Below are positions 43,881 to 51,443 of a DNA stretch of 64,000 nucleotides, one piece after another. Numbering within the stretch: the stretch's first letter is position 1; each line of letters opens with the position of its first letter. Made by a program: the position numbers and the translations under genes. The stretch comes from Achromobacter sp. B7. GTDB lineage: Bacteria > Pseudomonadota > Gammaproteobacteria > Burkholderiales > Burkholderiaceae_B. A model generated the notes under the pieces. That model was not told the DNA's origin and ran no database searches. It saw nothing but the letters and a program-made list of their open reading frames with translations. The stretch covers positions 4,898,001 through 4,962,000 of the forward strand of contig NZ_CP032084.1 of NCBI RefSeq assembly GCF_003600685.1. The letters run 5' to 3'.

Positions 43881-44573
43881 TCAGCGTGCCCCGGCCTGCC
43901 AGCCCGCCAGCAGCGCGGGCAACTGGTTCATGTCGGTGAACACGTGGGCCACGCCCACATTGCGCAAGGCCTCGGCGCCGCTGTGGCCGTTGGCGTCGGG
44001 GCTGTAGCCGAACACCGTGGCGCCCGCGGCCACGCCTGCCGTGGCGCCGGTGACCGTGTCTTCCACGATGGCGCAACGCTTGGGGTCCACGCCCAGCGCC
44101 TGCGCGGCGGCCAGATAGACGTCGGGAAACGGCTTGCTGCGCGGCATTTCGTGGCCACTGAAAACGCGTCCATCAAAGCAGTCCGCAATGCCGACCTTGA
44201 CCAGTTGCAGTTCGACCTTGCGGCGGTCGGCACCGGACGCCACGGCGATGCGGCCGTCCAGCGTGCGGTGCAGGGCGCGCACGGCGTCGGGCGCGCCGGG
44301 AATTTCAAGCAGGTCGCGGTCCAGGGCGGCGTTGCGACGCTGGCGGAATTCGTCAAACCATTGCGGCCCCAGCTTGGCGCCGGTGCGCGCTTCGATCAAC
44401 GGCAGCTCGTCCCGCACGGCCTTGCCGGTGAAGATGCGCATGGCTTCTTCGTGGGTGATGTCCCAGCCCAGCTCGTTCAACATCTGGGTCAGCACGTGGC
44501 TGGTGATGGGTTCGGAATCGACCAGCACGCCGTCACAGTCGAACAACACGGCGTCAAAGGGAAAATCAGTCAT
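43881..44573 (-). CDS. HAD-superfamily hydrolase (phosphoglycolate/beta-phosphoglucomutase-like)
   Basis: 230 residues. Motif I FDAVLFDCDGVLVDSEPIT (nucleophile Asp in DCDGV), an alpha-helical cap, motif II IAVASGADRRKV, motif III Lys (RSKPFPD) and motif IV CAIVEDTVTGA. All HAD catalytic residues are present. It most likely dephosphorylates a sugar phosphate; the exact substrate is unclear. It is convergent with the SDR gene at 43.1 kb. Confidence 0.93.
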   Translation of the reverse strand: MTDFPFDAVLFDCDGVLVDSEPITSHVLTQMLNELGWDITHEEAMRIFTGKAVRDELPLIEARTGAKLGPQWFDEFRQRRNAALDRDLLEIPGAPDAVRALHRTLDGRIAVASGADRRKVELQLVKVGIADCFDGRVFSGHEMPRSKPFPDVYLAAAQALGVDPKRCAIVEDTVTGATAGVAAGATVFGYSPDANGHSGAEALRNVGVAHVFTDMNQLPALLAGWQAGAR

Positions 44574-44628
44574 TGCGGGCGGGATGGGGGCGGTTCATGA
44601 AACGGGTAAGCATACTGCATGGCCGCAA

Positions 44629-44680
44629 AGCAAACTTCGGCAGCAAACGTCGATAGCAAACTTCGATAGCAAACTTCGGA
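44629..44680. repeat. 13-bp tandem repeat upstream of 2OG-oxygenase B
   Basis: Four units of AGCAAACTTCGAT; the second differs at one base and the ends of units one and four drift. It lies in the 132-bp gap between divergent HAD and oxygenase genes, 25 bp before the oxygenase ATG. Confidence 0.88.
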
Positions 44681-44705
44681 GTGACGCCGGCCGGCGCGCG
44701 AGCCT

Positions 44706-45449
44706 ATGCTGAGCCACGCACAAAACACCCGCCACGCCACGATGCCCGACCCGACACCGCCAGAACGCTTCACCGACACCCGACCTGATAGCCGGCAAGC
44801 CCTGCACCGCCCCCTGGACCACACGGACTGGGCACAGGTATTCCGGGACCTTGACGCGCAAGGCTGGGCGCTGTTGCCCGGCTTGTTCGCGCCGGACGCC
44901 GCGCGTCGGCTGGTCGGCGCCACAGTGCCCCCCGCGCTGGCTGCCATGCGGCCGGTTCTGTACCGGCATCTGCTGCCCATCGCGCGCGCGTGGTCAGCCG
45001 CCTTGCAGTTGCCCGCTGCCGACCCCAACGTCCAACCCGACGCCTACCCCGACGACTTCACGGCATGGACCCAGCGCAACCGCGACGCGGGCCAGACGCG
45101 GCCGCTGTCCGCCGTGCGCACGCTGACGCAGGGCGACTATCAAGCGTTGACGCATCACGACAACGGGAAAGCCGTGTTCGGGCTGCAACTGGTCGCGCTA
45201 TTGTCCGAGCCCGACGTGGATTTCACGGGTGGGGAATTCGTGATGACCGAGCAGCGCCCGCGCATGCAGTCCCGCCCCATGGTGCTGCCCTTGAAGTTGG
45301 GCGACGCGGCGGTGATCGCGGTGTCGCACCGGCCGGTACAAGGCGCACAAGGGATCTACCGCGTGACCGCCCGGCACGCCATCAGCCGGGTGCGGTCGGG
45401 ACAGCGCGTGGGCTTGGAACTGCTGCTGCACGACGCGAGCCAGGGCTAG
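44706..45449 (+). CDS. 2-oxoglutarate/Fe(II)-dependent oxygenase (paralogue B)
   Basis: 247 residues. It shares layout and key blocks with paralogue A at 37 kb: GWALLPGLFAPDAARRLV, YQALTHHDNGKAVFGLQLVALLSEPDVDFTGGEFVMTE, and ARHAISRVRSGQRVGLELLLHDA. The H-x-D iron pair (HHD) and the distal His are retained; the region between is more diverged. ATG 44742 (MPDPTPPERF) is an alternative start. Its stop codon overlaps that of the convergent Bug protein gene. Substrate unknown. Confidence 0.88.
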   Translation: MLSHAQNTRHATMPDPTPPERFTDTRPDSRQALHRPLDHTDWAQVFRDLDAQGWALLPGLFAPDAARRLVGATVPPALAAMRPVLYRHLLPIARAWSAALQLPAADPNVQPDAYPDDFTAWTQRNRDAGQTRPLSAVRTLTQGDYQALTHHDNGKAVFGLQLVALLSEPDVDFTGGEFVMTEQRPRMQSRPMVLPLKLGDAAVIAVSHRPVQGAQGIYRVTARHAISRVRSGQRVGLELLLHDASQG

Positions 45450-46585
45450 TTGTCCGCCGTGATATTTCCGTCGGCCACCACCTTGGCGAACACCGCTGTC
45501 TGCGCCTTGATGAAGGCGCGGAATTCGTCCTGGCTCATCGGCTGCACCTCGCCGCCCAGGTCGCGGATGCTGGCCACGAATTTTTCGTCACGCAGGCTGC
45601 GGTCGATGGCGGCGGCCAACTTCTGCTGCACGGCTGGCGGGGTGCCGGCCGCCACGAACACGCCGAACCAGTTTTCCAGCGCATAGTCCTTCAGGGATGG
45701 CGTTTCAGCCACGGCCGGAATGTCGGGCGCGAACGAGGCCCGCTTGGCCGACGTGACGGCCAGCGGCTTGACCTTGCCGCTCTTGATGAAAGGCAAGGCG
45801 CCCGCCAGGCTGACAAACGTCAGGTCGACGCTGCCGGCCGCCACGTCCACCAACTGTGCCGACGCGCCCTTGTACGGCACGTGCACCATCTTGATTCCGG
45901 CCAGCGATTGCAGCAGCTCACCGTTCAGGTGCTGCGGATTGCCCACGCCGCTGGTGGCGTACGTCAGCTTGTCGGGATGCGCACGGCCATACGCGACCAG
46001 CTGCTCCACATTACTGACGGGCAGCTTGGGGTTGGCCACCAGCACATTGGGCACCCGCGCGATCAGCGCGATCGGCACCAGGTCCTTTTCCGGCTGATAT
46101 TGCATCTTGCTCTTGAACACCAGCGGGTTGATGGCGGTTTCGCCCGCCGACCCCAGCAGCAAGGTGGTGCCGTCCGGGGCGGAACGCACCACCGTCTGCG
46201 CGCCCAGCATGCCGCTGGCGCCGGGCTTGTTTTCCACCACGACGCCCTGCGGCATTTCGCTGCGCAGGCGTTCGGCCAGCAAGCGGCCCATGCCGTCGAC
46301 GCCGCCCCCTGCCGCAAACGGCACGATCAGGCTGATGGGCCGGCCGGTATCGGCCGCCACGGCCGAGGCGGCGGGCAGGACGGCGGCGCCCAGGCAGAAG
46401 GCCAGGGGCAGCAAGAGCGCCGGCCGCAAAGCCGTCCGTAAAGCTGCCCGTAAAGCCGTCCGCAAAGTCAGCGGCAAAGTCAGCCTCAAAGGCAGACGCA
46501 ATGGCAGACGCAAAGGCAGACGCAAAGGCAGCCGCAATGGCAGGGCGCGCGCCGTCGCGGCGGCGGGCAGTCGGATCGGGGGCAT
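45446..46585 (-). CDS. Bug-family (tripartite tricarboxylate-type) substrate-binding protein with repeat-expanded signal peptide
   Basis: 379 residues. The Bug fold is clear: ISLIVPFAAGGGVDGMGRLLAERL, VVENKPGASGMLGAQTVV, DGTTLLLGSAGETAINPLV, LTYATSGVGNPQHLNGELL and MVHVPYKGASAQLVDVAAGSVDLTFVSL. Bug proteins bind carboxylates in the periplasm; most are orphans without transporter genes, as here. The N-terminus is abnormal: ten 12-bp units encode a run of Leu-Pro-Leu-Arg-like tetrads before the actual hydrophobic signal (ALLLPLAFCLGAAVLPAASAVAA). The divergent neighbour is the aconitase-family gene, so a tricarboxylate ligand is plausible. Confidence 0.92.
   Translation of the reverse strand: MPPIRLPAAATARALPLRLPLRLPLRLPLRLPLRLTLPLTLRTALRAALRTALRPALLLPLAFCLGAAVLPAASAVAADTGRPISLIVPFAAGGGVDGMGRLLAERLRSEMPQGVVVENKPGASGMLGAQTVVRSAPDGTTLLLGSAGETAINPLVFKSKMQYQPEKDLVPIALIARVPNVLVANPKLPVSNVEQLVAYGRAHPDKLTYATSGVGNPQHLNGELLQSLAGIKMVHVPYKGASAQLVDVAAGSVDLTFVSLAGALPFIKSGKVKPLAVTSAKRASFAPDIPAVAETPSLKDYALENWFGVFVAAGTPPAVQQKLAAAIDRSLRDEKFVASIRDLGGEVQPMSQDEFRAFIKAQTAVFAKVVADGNITADN
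46428..46547. repeat. Ten 12-bp units in the Bug-protein signal region
   Basis: Consecutive units related to AAAGGCAGACGC; the copies nearest the start codon are most alike. In frame on the minus strand they encode (L-x-L-R)-type tetrads, adding about 40 residues rich in Arg and Leu before the signal-peptide core. Confidence 0.9.
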
Positions 46586-46623
46586 GGCAAGTCTCCTGTT
46601 TGGCCTTCCGCTTGCTGGGCGTT

Positions 46624-46702
46624 CGGCCGTTTCGGCCTGTTCGAAACGACGGCCGGGTTTTTACTTAATTGCATTTTATATGTGCAATATGCAAAACTTG
46701 CA
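46624..46702. promoter_or_regulatory. Hairpin and TTGCA-type inverted repeats upstream of the aconitase-family gene
   Basis: CGGCCG-TTTCG and CGAAACG-ACGGCCG form a stem with a small bulge, then TTTTT (46624-46662). Directly after, TTGCA (46669-46673) and TGCAA (46683-46687) are inverted arms; ATGCAAAACTTGCA (46689-46702) follows. The AT-rich palindromes suit a GntR/FCD operator; the GntR gene lies two genes downstream. The hairpin resembles a terminator and could block read-through. Confidence 0.5.
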
Positions 46703-46705
46703 GCT

Positions 46706-49333
46706 ATGGAAAACACCAATGCCTTGCCGCCGCGCCACGTTCGCTTCACGCTGAACGGCGTCGCGCACACCTGCCTGGACCTGCCCGCGATGGTCGGCGC
46801 GGACTACTGGCGCTTGCCCGTGGTGCTGCGCCTGCTGCTGGAAAACGCGCTGCGCAACATGCAGGGCAACGAACGCGACGCCGCCGTGTCCGCCCTGCTG
46901 CGCTGGCTGGACCAGGGCACCAGCGATGCCGAGATTGCCTTTCAGCCCGGCCGCGTACTGATGCACGACACCACCAGCACCCCCGCGCTGGTCGACATCG
47001 CGGCCATGCGCGACGCCTTGGCCGAAGCCGGCACCGACCCCGCCGTGCTCAACCCCGTGTTGCCCGTGGACGTGTCGGTGGACCATTCGCTGGCCGTCGA
47101 GGCCTATGCGCGGGCGGACGCCGCCGCGCTGAACCTGGACCTGGAATTGCGCCGCAACGCCGAGCGCTACCGCTTCCTGCGCTGGGCGTCCAAGGCCTTG
47201 TCCAACGTGCGCATCCACCCGCCGGGCACCGGCATCATGCACACCATCAACCTGGAACAGCTGGCCACCGTGGTCTGCCAGGGCGATGACGGCCTGCTGT
47301 TTCCGGACATGATGATCGGCACCGACAGCCACACGCCCATGATCAACGGCATCGGCGTGCTGGGCTGGGGCGTGGGCGGGCTGGAGGCGCAGACGGTGAT
47401 GTTCGGCATGCCGACATTGCTGCGCATTCCCGATGTGATCGGCGTGCGCCTGACCGGCGCGCTGGCCCCCGGCGTTACCGCCACCGATCTGGCCCTGACC
47501 GTAACGCAACGGCTGCGCGCTATCGAGGTGTCGGGCGAATTCGTGGAGTTCTTCGGCCCGGGCGTCAGCAGCCTGTCGGCGGGCAGCCGTTGCGTGGTGG
47601 CCAACATGGCGCCCGAATACGGCGCCACCACCGGCTACTTTCCCATCGATGCCGCCACGCTGGACTACCTGCGCCAGACCGGCCGCACCGAGGCGCACAT
47701 CGCGCGCGTGGCCGCCTACGCCGAACACGCCGGCATCGCGCTGGACCCGCACGCCAGCCCGCGCTACACGCGCGTGATCGAGATCGCGCTGGACCAGGTC
47801 GGCATGCACGTGGCCGGCCCGAAGCGGCCGCAGGACCTGCACCCTTACGGCCACACCAAGCCCATCCTGGCCGCGCTGAATTTCCAACCCGCGGCGCCCG
47901 CCGTGGGCGGCTTGCCGCGCTACCCGGTCGCCATCGCGGCCATCACCAGTTGCACCAACACGTCCGACCCGCGCCTGTTGATGGCGGCCGGCCTGCTGGC
48001 CCGCAAGGCGCGCCAGGCCGGCCTGCGCGTGCCGGCCTGGGTGAAGACGTCGCTGGGCCCGGGCTCGCCCGCCGCCGCCGACTACCTGGCGCGCGCCGGC
48101 CTGCTGGACGATCTGGCGGCGGTGGGTTTTGACATCGTGGGGTATGGCTGCACCACCTGCATCGGCAATTCCGGGTCGCTGCCCGGCCCGGTGCGCGACG
48201 CCATGGCCGTCGGCGCGGTCCACCCCGTTGCCGTGCTGTCGGGCAATCGCAACTTCACCGGCCGCATCCATCCGGATCTGGACCTGGGCTTCCTGATGTC
48301 GCCACCGCTGGTCATTGCCTTTGCGCTGGCCGGCGATGCCGAACGCGACCTGTCGCAAGAGCCCGTACAGACCGCAGCGGACGGGCGCCCCGTGCCCTTG
48401 CACGAGCTGTGGCCCAGCGATGCCGACATCGATGCCGCGATGGCGCGCGGTTTGCAGCCGGACGACTACCGCGCCGCCTTCAAGATCGCCAGCGCCAACC
48501 CGGCGTGGCAGGCGCTGCAATCGCCGGACACGGCGCGTTTTCCGTGGGACCCCGCGTCGACCGCGCTGCGCCGCCCGCCCTTTGCCGCAACCGAACAGGC
48601 TGGGCAGTTGGGCCACTACGTCGCCCACCCGCTGCTGGTGCTGGGCGACGACATCACCACCGACCACCTGTCGCCCGCCAGTGCCATCCCGCCCGACAGC
48701 CTGGTGGCCGACTTCCTGGTGGCGCGCGGCGACGACCGCCACGACCTGAACGTGTTCGCCTCGCGCCGGGGCAATTGGGAAGTGATGATGCGCGCGGCGT
48801 TCTACAGCAAAAGCCTGGTCAACCGGCTATGCCCGGATGCCCCCGTCGGCCACACGCGCCACGCGCCCAGCGGGCGCGTCGAACCCATCTGGGAAGCGGC
48901 CGAACACTACCGCCAGGAGGGGGAGCCCGTGGTGCTGTTGGCCGGCGCGCGCTTTGGCACGGGCTCATCGCGCGACTGGGCCGCCAAGGGCCAGCGGCTG
49001 CTGGGCATCCGCGCCGTGCTGGCCGTGAGTTTTGAACGCATCCACCGGTCCAACCTGATCGGCATGGGCATCCTGCCGCTGCGGCTGCCGGACGGGGTGA
49101 CGCCGGACACGCTGGCCATGCAGTCCGGCGACCAGATCGAGATCGATGCGCCGGCCGCCAGCCTGGCCCCGCGCCTGTCGGTGCCGGTGCGCATCTTGCG
49201 CGCCAACGGCGCGGTGCACGCGTTGCACGCCACGGCGGCCGTCGAGACCCAGTTGGACGTGCGTTTGTTGCGGATGGGCGGCGTCATTCCCGCTATCCTA
49301 GCGGACACACTCCGACCCGCCACGACCCCATGA
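46706..49333 (+). CDS. Aconitase-family hydratase (AcnA-like)
   Basis: 875 residues. 4Fe-4S ligands: Cys416 in SCTNTSDPR, Cys482 and Cys485 in GYGCTTCIGNSG. Other aconitase blocks: LLFPDMMIGTDSHTPMINGIGVLGWGVGGLEAQ, LSGNRNFTGRIHPDLDLGFLMSPPLVIAFAL, the swivel-domain GARFGTGSSRDWAAKG and SFERIHRSNLIGMGILPL. It isomerises citrate/isocitrate or a related tricarboxylate. The genome probably has another main aconitase; here the gene is linked to a Bug protein, GntR and lactonase, pointing to catabolism of a particular tricarboxylate. Its stop overlaps the GntR start (ATGA). Confidence 0.93.
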   Translation: MENTNALPPRHVRFTLNGVAHTCLDLPAMVGADYWRLPVVLRLLLENALRNMQGNERDAAVSALLRWLDQGTSDAEIAFQPGRVLMHDTTSTPALVDIAAMRDALAEAGTDPAVLNPVLPVDVSVDHSLAVEAYARADAAALNLDLELRRNAERYRFLRWASKALSNVRIHPPGTGIMHTINLEQLATVVCQGDDGLLFPDMMIGTDSHTPMINGIGVLGWGVGGLEAQTVMFGMPTLLRIPDVIGVRLTGALAPGVTATDLALTVTQRLRAIEVSGEFVEFFGPGVSSLSAGSRCVVANMAPEYGATTGYFPIDAATLDYLRQTGRTEAHIARVAAYAEHAGIALDPHASPRYTRVIEIALDQVGMHVAGPKRPQDLHPYGHTKPILAALNFQPAAPAVGGLPRYPVAIAAITSCTNTSDPRLLMAAGLLARKARQAGLRVPAWVKTSLGPGSPAAADYLARAGLLDDLAAVGFDIVGYGCTTCIGNSGSLPGPVRDAMAVGAVHPVAVLSGNRNFTGRIHPDLDLGFLMSPPLVIAFALAGDAERDLSQEPVQTAADGRPVPLHELWPSDADIDAAMARGLQPDDYRAAFKIASANPAWQALQSPDTARFPWDPASTALRRPPFAATEQAGQLGHYVAHPLLVLGDDITTDHLSPASAIPPDSLVADFLVARGDDRHDLNVFASRRGNWEVMMRAAFYSKSLVNRLCPDAPVGHTRHAPSGRVEPIWEAAEHYRQEGEPVVLLAGARFGTGSSRDWAAKGQRLLGIRAVLAVSFERIHRSNLIGMGILPLRLPDGVTPDTLAMQSGDQIEIDAPAASLAPRLSVPVRILRANGAVHALHATAAVETQLDVRLLRMGGVIPAILADTLRPATTP

Positions 49334-50241
49334 GCGCGCAAACCAATACCGTCACCAAAATTCTTGAAGTCATCCGGCAAGACCGCCTGCCGGGCGGCGC
49401 GCACCTGACCGCGCAAAAGCTGGCTGACCGGCTGCGCCTGTCGCGTTCGCCCGTCAACGACGCGCTGGGCGTGCTGGAGCGCCACGGCATCGTGGCGCGC
49501 AAACCCAACCGTGGCTACTTCTTGCAGCAGGACTTCGACGCCCTGCCCGACGACCCGGACCATCTGGCCGAACTGGCGCCGCCCTCGGCTAACGACATCG
49601 TCACGCAAAGCTATTTCAAGCTGGCCGATGACCTGTTGCGTGGCCAGTTGCCCATGCAATGCAGCGAAGCGCAGTTGCGGGTGCGCTATGCGCTGACCAA
49701 CGCGCAAACGCAGGCGTTGCTGGCGCGCGTGTCGCAAGAAGGCTGGGCGCAGCGCCGGCCCGGCTATGGCTGGGAATTCTCGTCCATGATGACCACGCCG
49801 GACAGCCTGTTGCAGTCGTACCGGCTGCGTCTTGCGCTGGAACCGGCCGCGTTGCTGGAGCCCACGTTCCGCATCGAAAAAAGTGTCCTCGAACGCTGCC
49901 GCGCCGCCGAGAAACACCTGCTGGACGGCGGCATCGCCACCGACACGGCCGACCAGCTGCACGAGCGCGGCGTGCGCTTTCATGAATCGCTGGTTGAAGC
50001 GTCGGGCAACCCATTTTTCATCGACACCATCAAGCGCGTGAACCGCGTGCGCCGCTTGCTGTCGTACCGGTCCATGCAGGACCGCAGCCGCTACCAACAG
50101 CACTGCGATCAGCACCTGGCCATACTTGATTTGCTGGAACGCGAGCGCAACGATGAAGCCGCCGCCGCGCTGTCCAGCCACCTGCGCAGCACGCTGGACA
50201 ACCTGTCGCGCATCAGCGGCATCCTGACTTCCCCGGCCTGA
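49330..50241 (+). CDS. GntR/FCD regulator with two winged helices
   Basis: 303 residues. N-terminal GntR helix-turn-helix: ILEVIRQDRLPGGAHLTAQKLADRLRLSRSPVNDALGVLERHGIVARKPNRGYFLQ. A second, similar segment (residues about 98-155) reads YFKLADDLLRGQLPMQCSEAQLRVRYALTNAQTQALLARVSQEGWAQRRPGYGWEF, i.e. a second winged helix. The FCD effector domain with its metal-binding His pattern follows (HERGVRFHESLVEASGNPFF; QHLAILDLLERERNDEAAAALSSHLRSTLDNL). Duplicate DNA-binding domains are unusual for GntR. Start overlaps the aconitase stop; a local regulator of the cluster. Confidence 0.9.
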   Translation: MSAQTNTVTKILEVIRQDRLPGGAHLTAQKLADRLRLSRSPVNDALGVLERHGIVARKPNRGYFLQQDFDALPDDPDHLAELAPPSANDIVTQSYFKLADDLLRGQLPMQCSEAQLRVRYALTNAQTQALLARVSQEGWAQRRPGYGWEFSSMMTTPDSLLQSYRLRLALEPAALLEPTFRIEKSVLERCRAAEKHLLDGGIATDTADQLHERGVRFHESLVEASGNPFFIDTIKRVNRVRRLLSYRSMQDRSRYQQHCDQHLAILDLLERERNDEAAAALSSHLRSTLDNLSRISGILTSPA

Positions 50242-50291
50242 CGCGCAATGACGTGCCCGGCCGCCTGTTGTTTTGTAAAGAAGGCAAGCCC

Positions 50292-51347
50292 ATGCACGTC
50301 TATATCGGCTCGCGCACCACGCGCGAACGCAATGCCCGCGGCGATGGCATCAGCGTCTTTGACTACGCCCCCGACACCGGCGCCTTGACGTTGACACAGG
50401 TAGTGGGGGGCCTGCTGAACCCCTCTTATCTGCTGCCGCATCCCGCGCTGCCCGTGCTCTACACCGTGCACGGCGACAGCCACGAAGTCAGCGCGCTGCA
50501 TCGCGACCCGCATCAAGGCGCGCTGACCCCGTGGCACCAGCAGGACTGCCAGGGCCGCAACCCCGTGCACCTGGCGCTGGCGCCGTCGGGCCGCTTCCTG
50601 ATGGTGTCCAACCACCTGAGCGGCACGCTGGCCGTGCTGCCCGTGGCGGATGACGGCGCCCTGGGTCCGGTGGCGCAACGCATCGCCATGCCCGGCCAGC
50701 CCGGCCCGCACCGCAAAGAGCAGCCCTTTGCCAAGCCGCACTACAACGTGGTCGATCCGTCGGGACACTTCGTGGCCGTGCCCGACAAGGGGCTGGATCG
50801 CGTGTTCGTCTTCGCGCTGGACCAACACGGCACGGGCGATGCGCCCCACAGCGTGGCCGATACGCGCGAAGGCGCCGGCCCGCGGCATGCCGCGTTTCAT
50901 CCCACCGGCCGCTGGCTGTATGTGGTGAACGAGCTGGACAACACCGTGGCGGCCTACACGGTCACGGCAGGCGCGTTGCAGCCCTTCCAGGTGCTGCCAT
51001 CATTGCCGGACACCTGTACCGGCAACAGCCGCGCCGCCGGCATTGCCGTGGACGCCCACGGCCGCCACCTGTACGTGTCCAACCGGGGCGACGACAGCAT
51101 CGCCGTGTTTCGGGTGGACCCGTCCAGTGGCCGCCTGACGCCCGTGCAGCACGTGCCGTCCGGCGGCAAGACGCCCCGCTTCTTTACGCTATCGCCCGAC
51201 GGCCGCTTCTGCTTCGTGCTGAACGAAGACAGCGACACGCTGGTGCGCATGCGCGTCAACGCGCATGACGGCACGCTGGCGCACGACGGCTACGAGGTGC
51301 GCGTGGGCAGCCCGGTGTGCATGGTGTTCGCGCGCCGCCGGGCTTGA
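50292..51347 (+). CDS. Lactonase family protein (6-phosphogluconolactonase-like beta-propeller)
   Basis: 351 residues from ATG 50292 (MHVYIGSRT...). Seven-bladed propeller repeats are seen: VVGGLLNPSYLLPHPALPVLYTVHG, NPVHLALAPSGRFLMVSNHLSGTLAVLPV, RHAAFHPTGRWLYVVNELDNTVAAYTV and RFFTLSPDGRFCFVLNEDSDTLVRMRV. This is the Pgl/3-carboxymuconate cyclase family that hydrolyses sugar or dicarboxylate lactones. Third gene after aconitase and GntR. A lactone of a tricarboxylate, such as a carboxymuconolactone type, fits the context (inference). Confidence 0.9.
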   Translation: MHVYIGSRTTRERNARGDGISVFDYAPDTGALTLTQVVGGLLNPSYLLPHPALPVLYTVHGDSHEVSALHRDPHQGALTPWHQQDCQGRNPVHLALAPSGRFLMVSNHLSGTLAVLPVADDGALGPVAQRIAMPGQPGPHRKEQPFAKPHYNVVDPSGHFVAVPDKGLDRVFVFALDQHGTGDAPHSVADTREGAGPRHAAFHPTGRWLYVVNELDNTVAAYTVTAGALQPFQVLPSLPDTCTGNSRAAGIAVDAHGRHLYVSNRGDDSIAVFRVDPSSGRLTPVQHVPSGGKTPRFFTLSPDGRFCFVLNEDSDTLVRMRVNAHDGTLAHDGYEVRVGSPVCMVFARRRA

Positions 51348-51443
51348 TGCTTGAGGTCAGCAGAACCCGGCATGCACGGGCAGGAACGTGCCTGCTCCGC
51401 GCATGGGCCTTACTGTGGGCCCGCCGATCTGTGGACACGCCGA

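Noticed and set aside
46676..48742. 688-codon open frame on the minus strand
   Set aside because: Antisense to the aconitase-family gene with all iron-sulfur ligands; composition is a shadow type.
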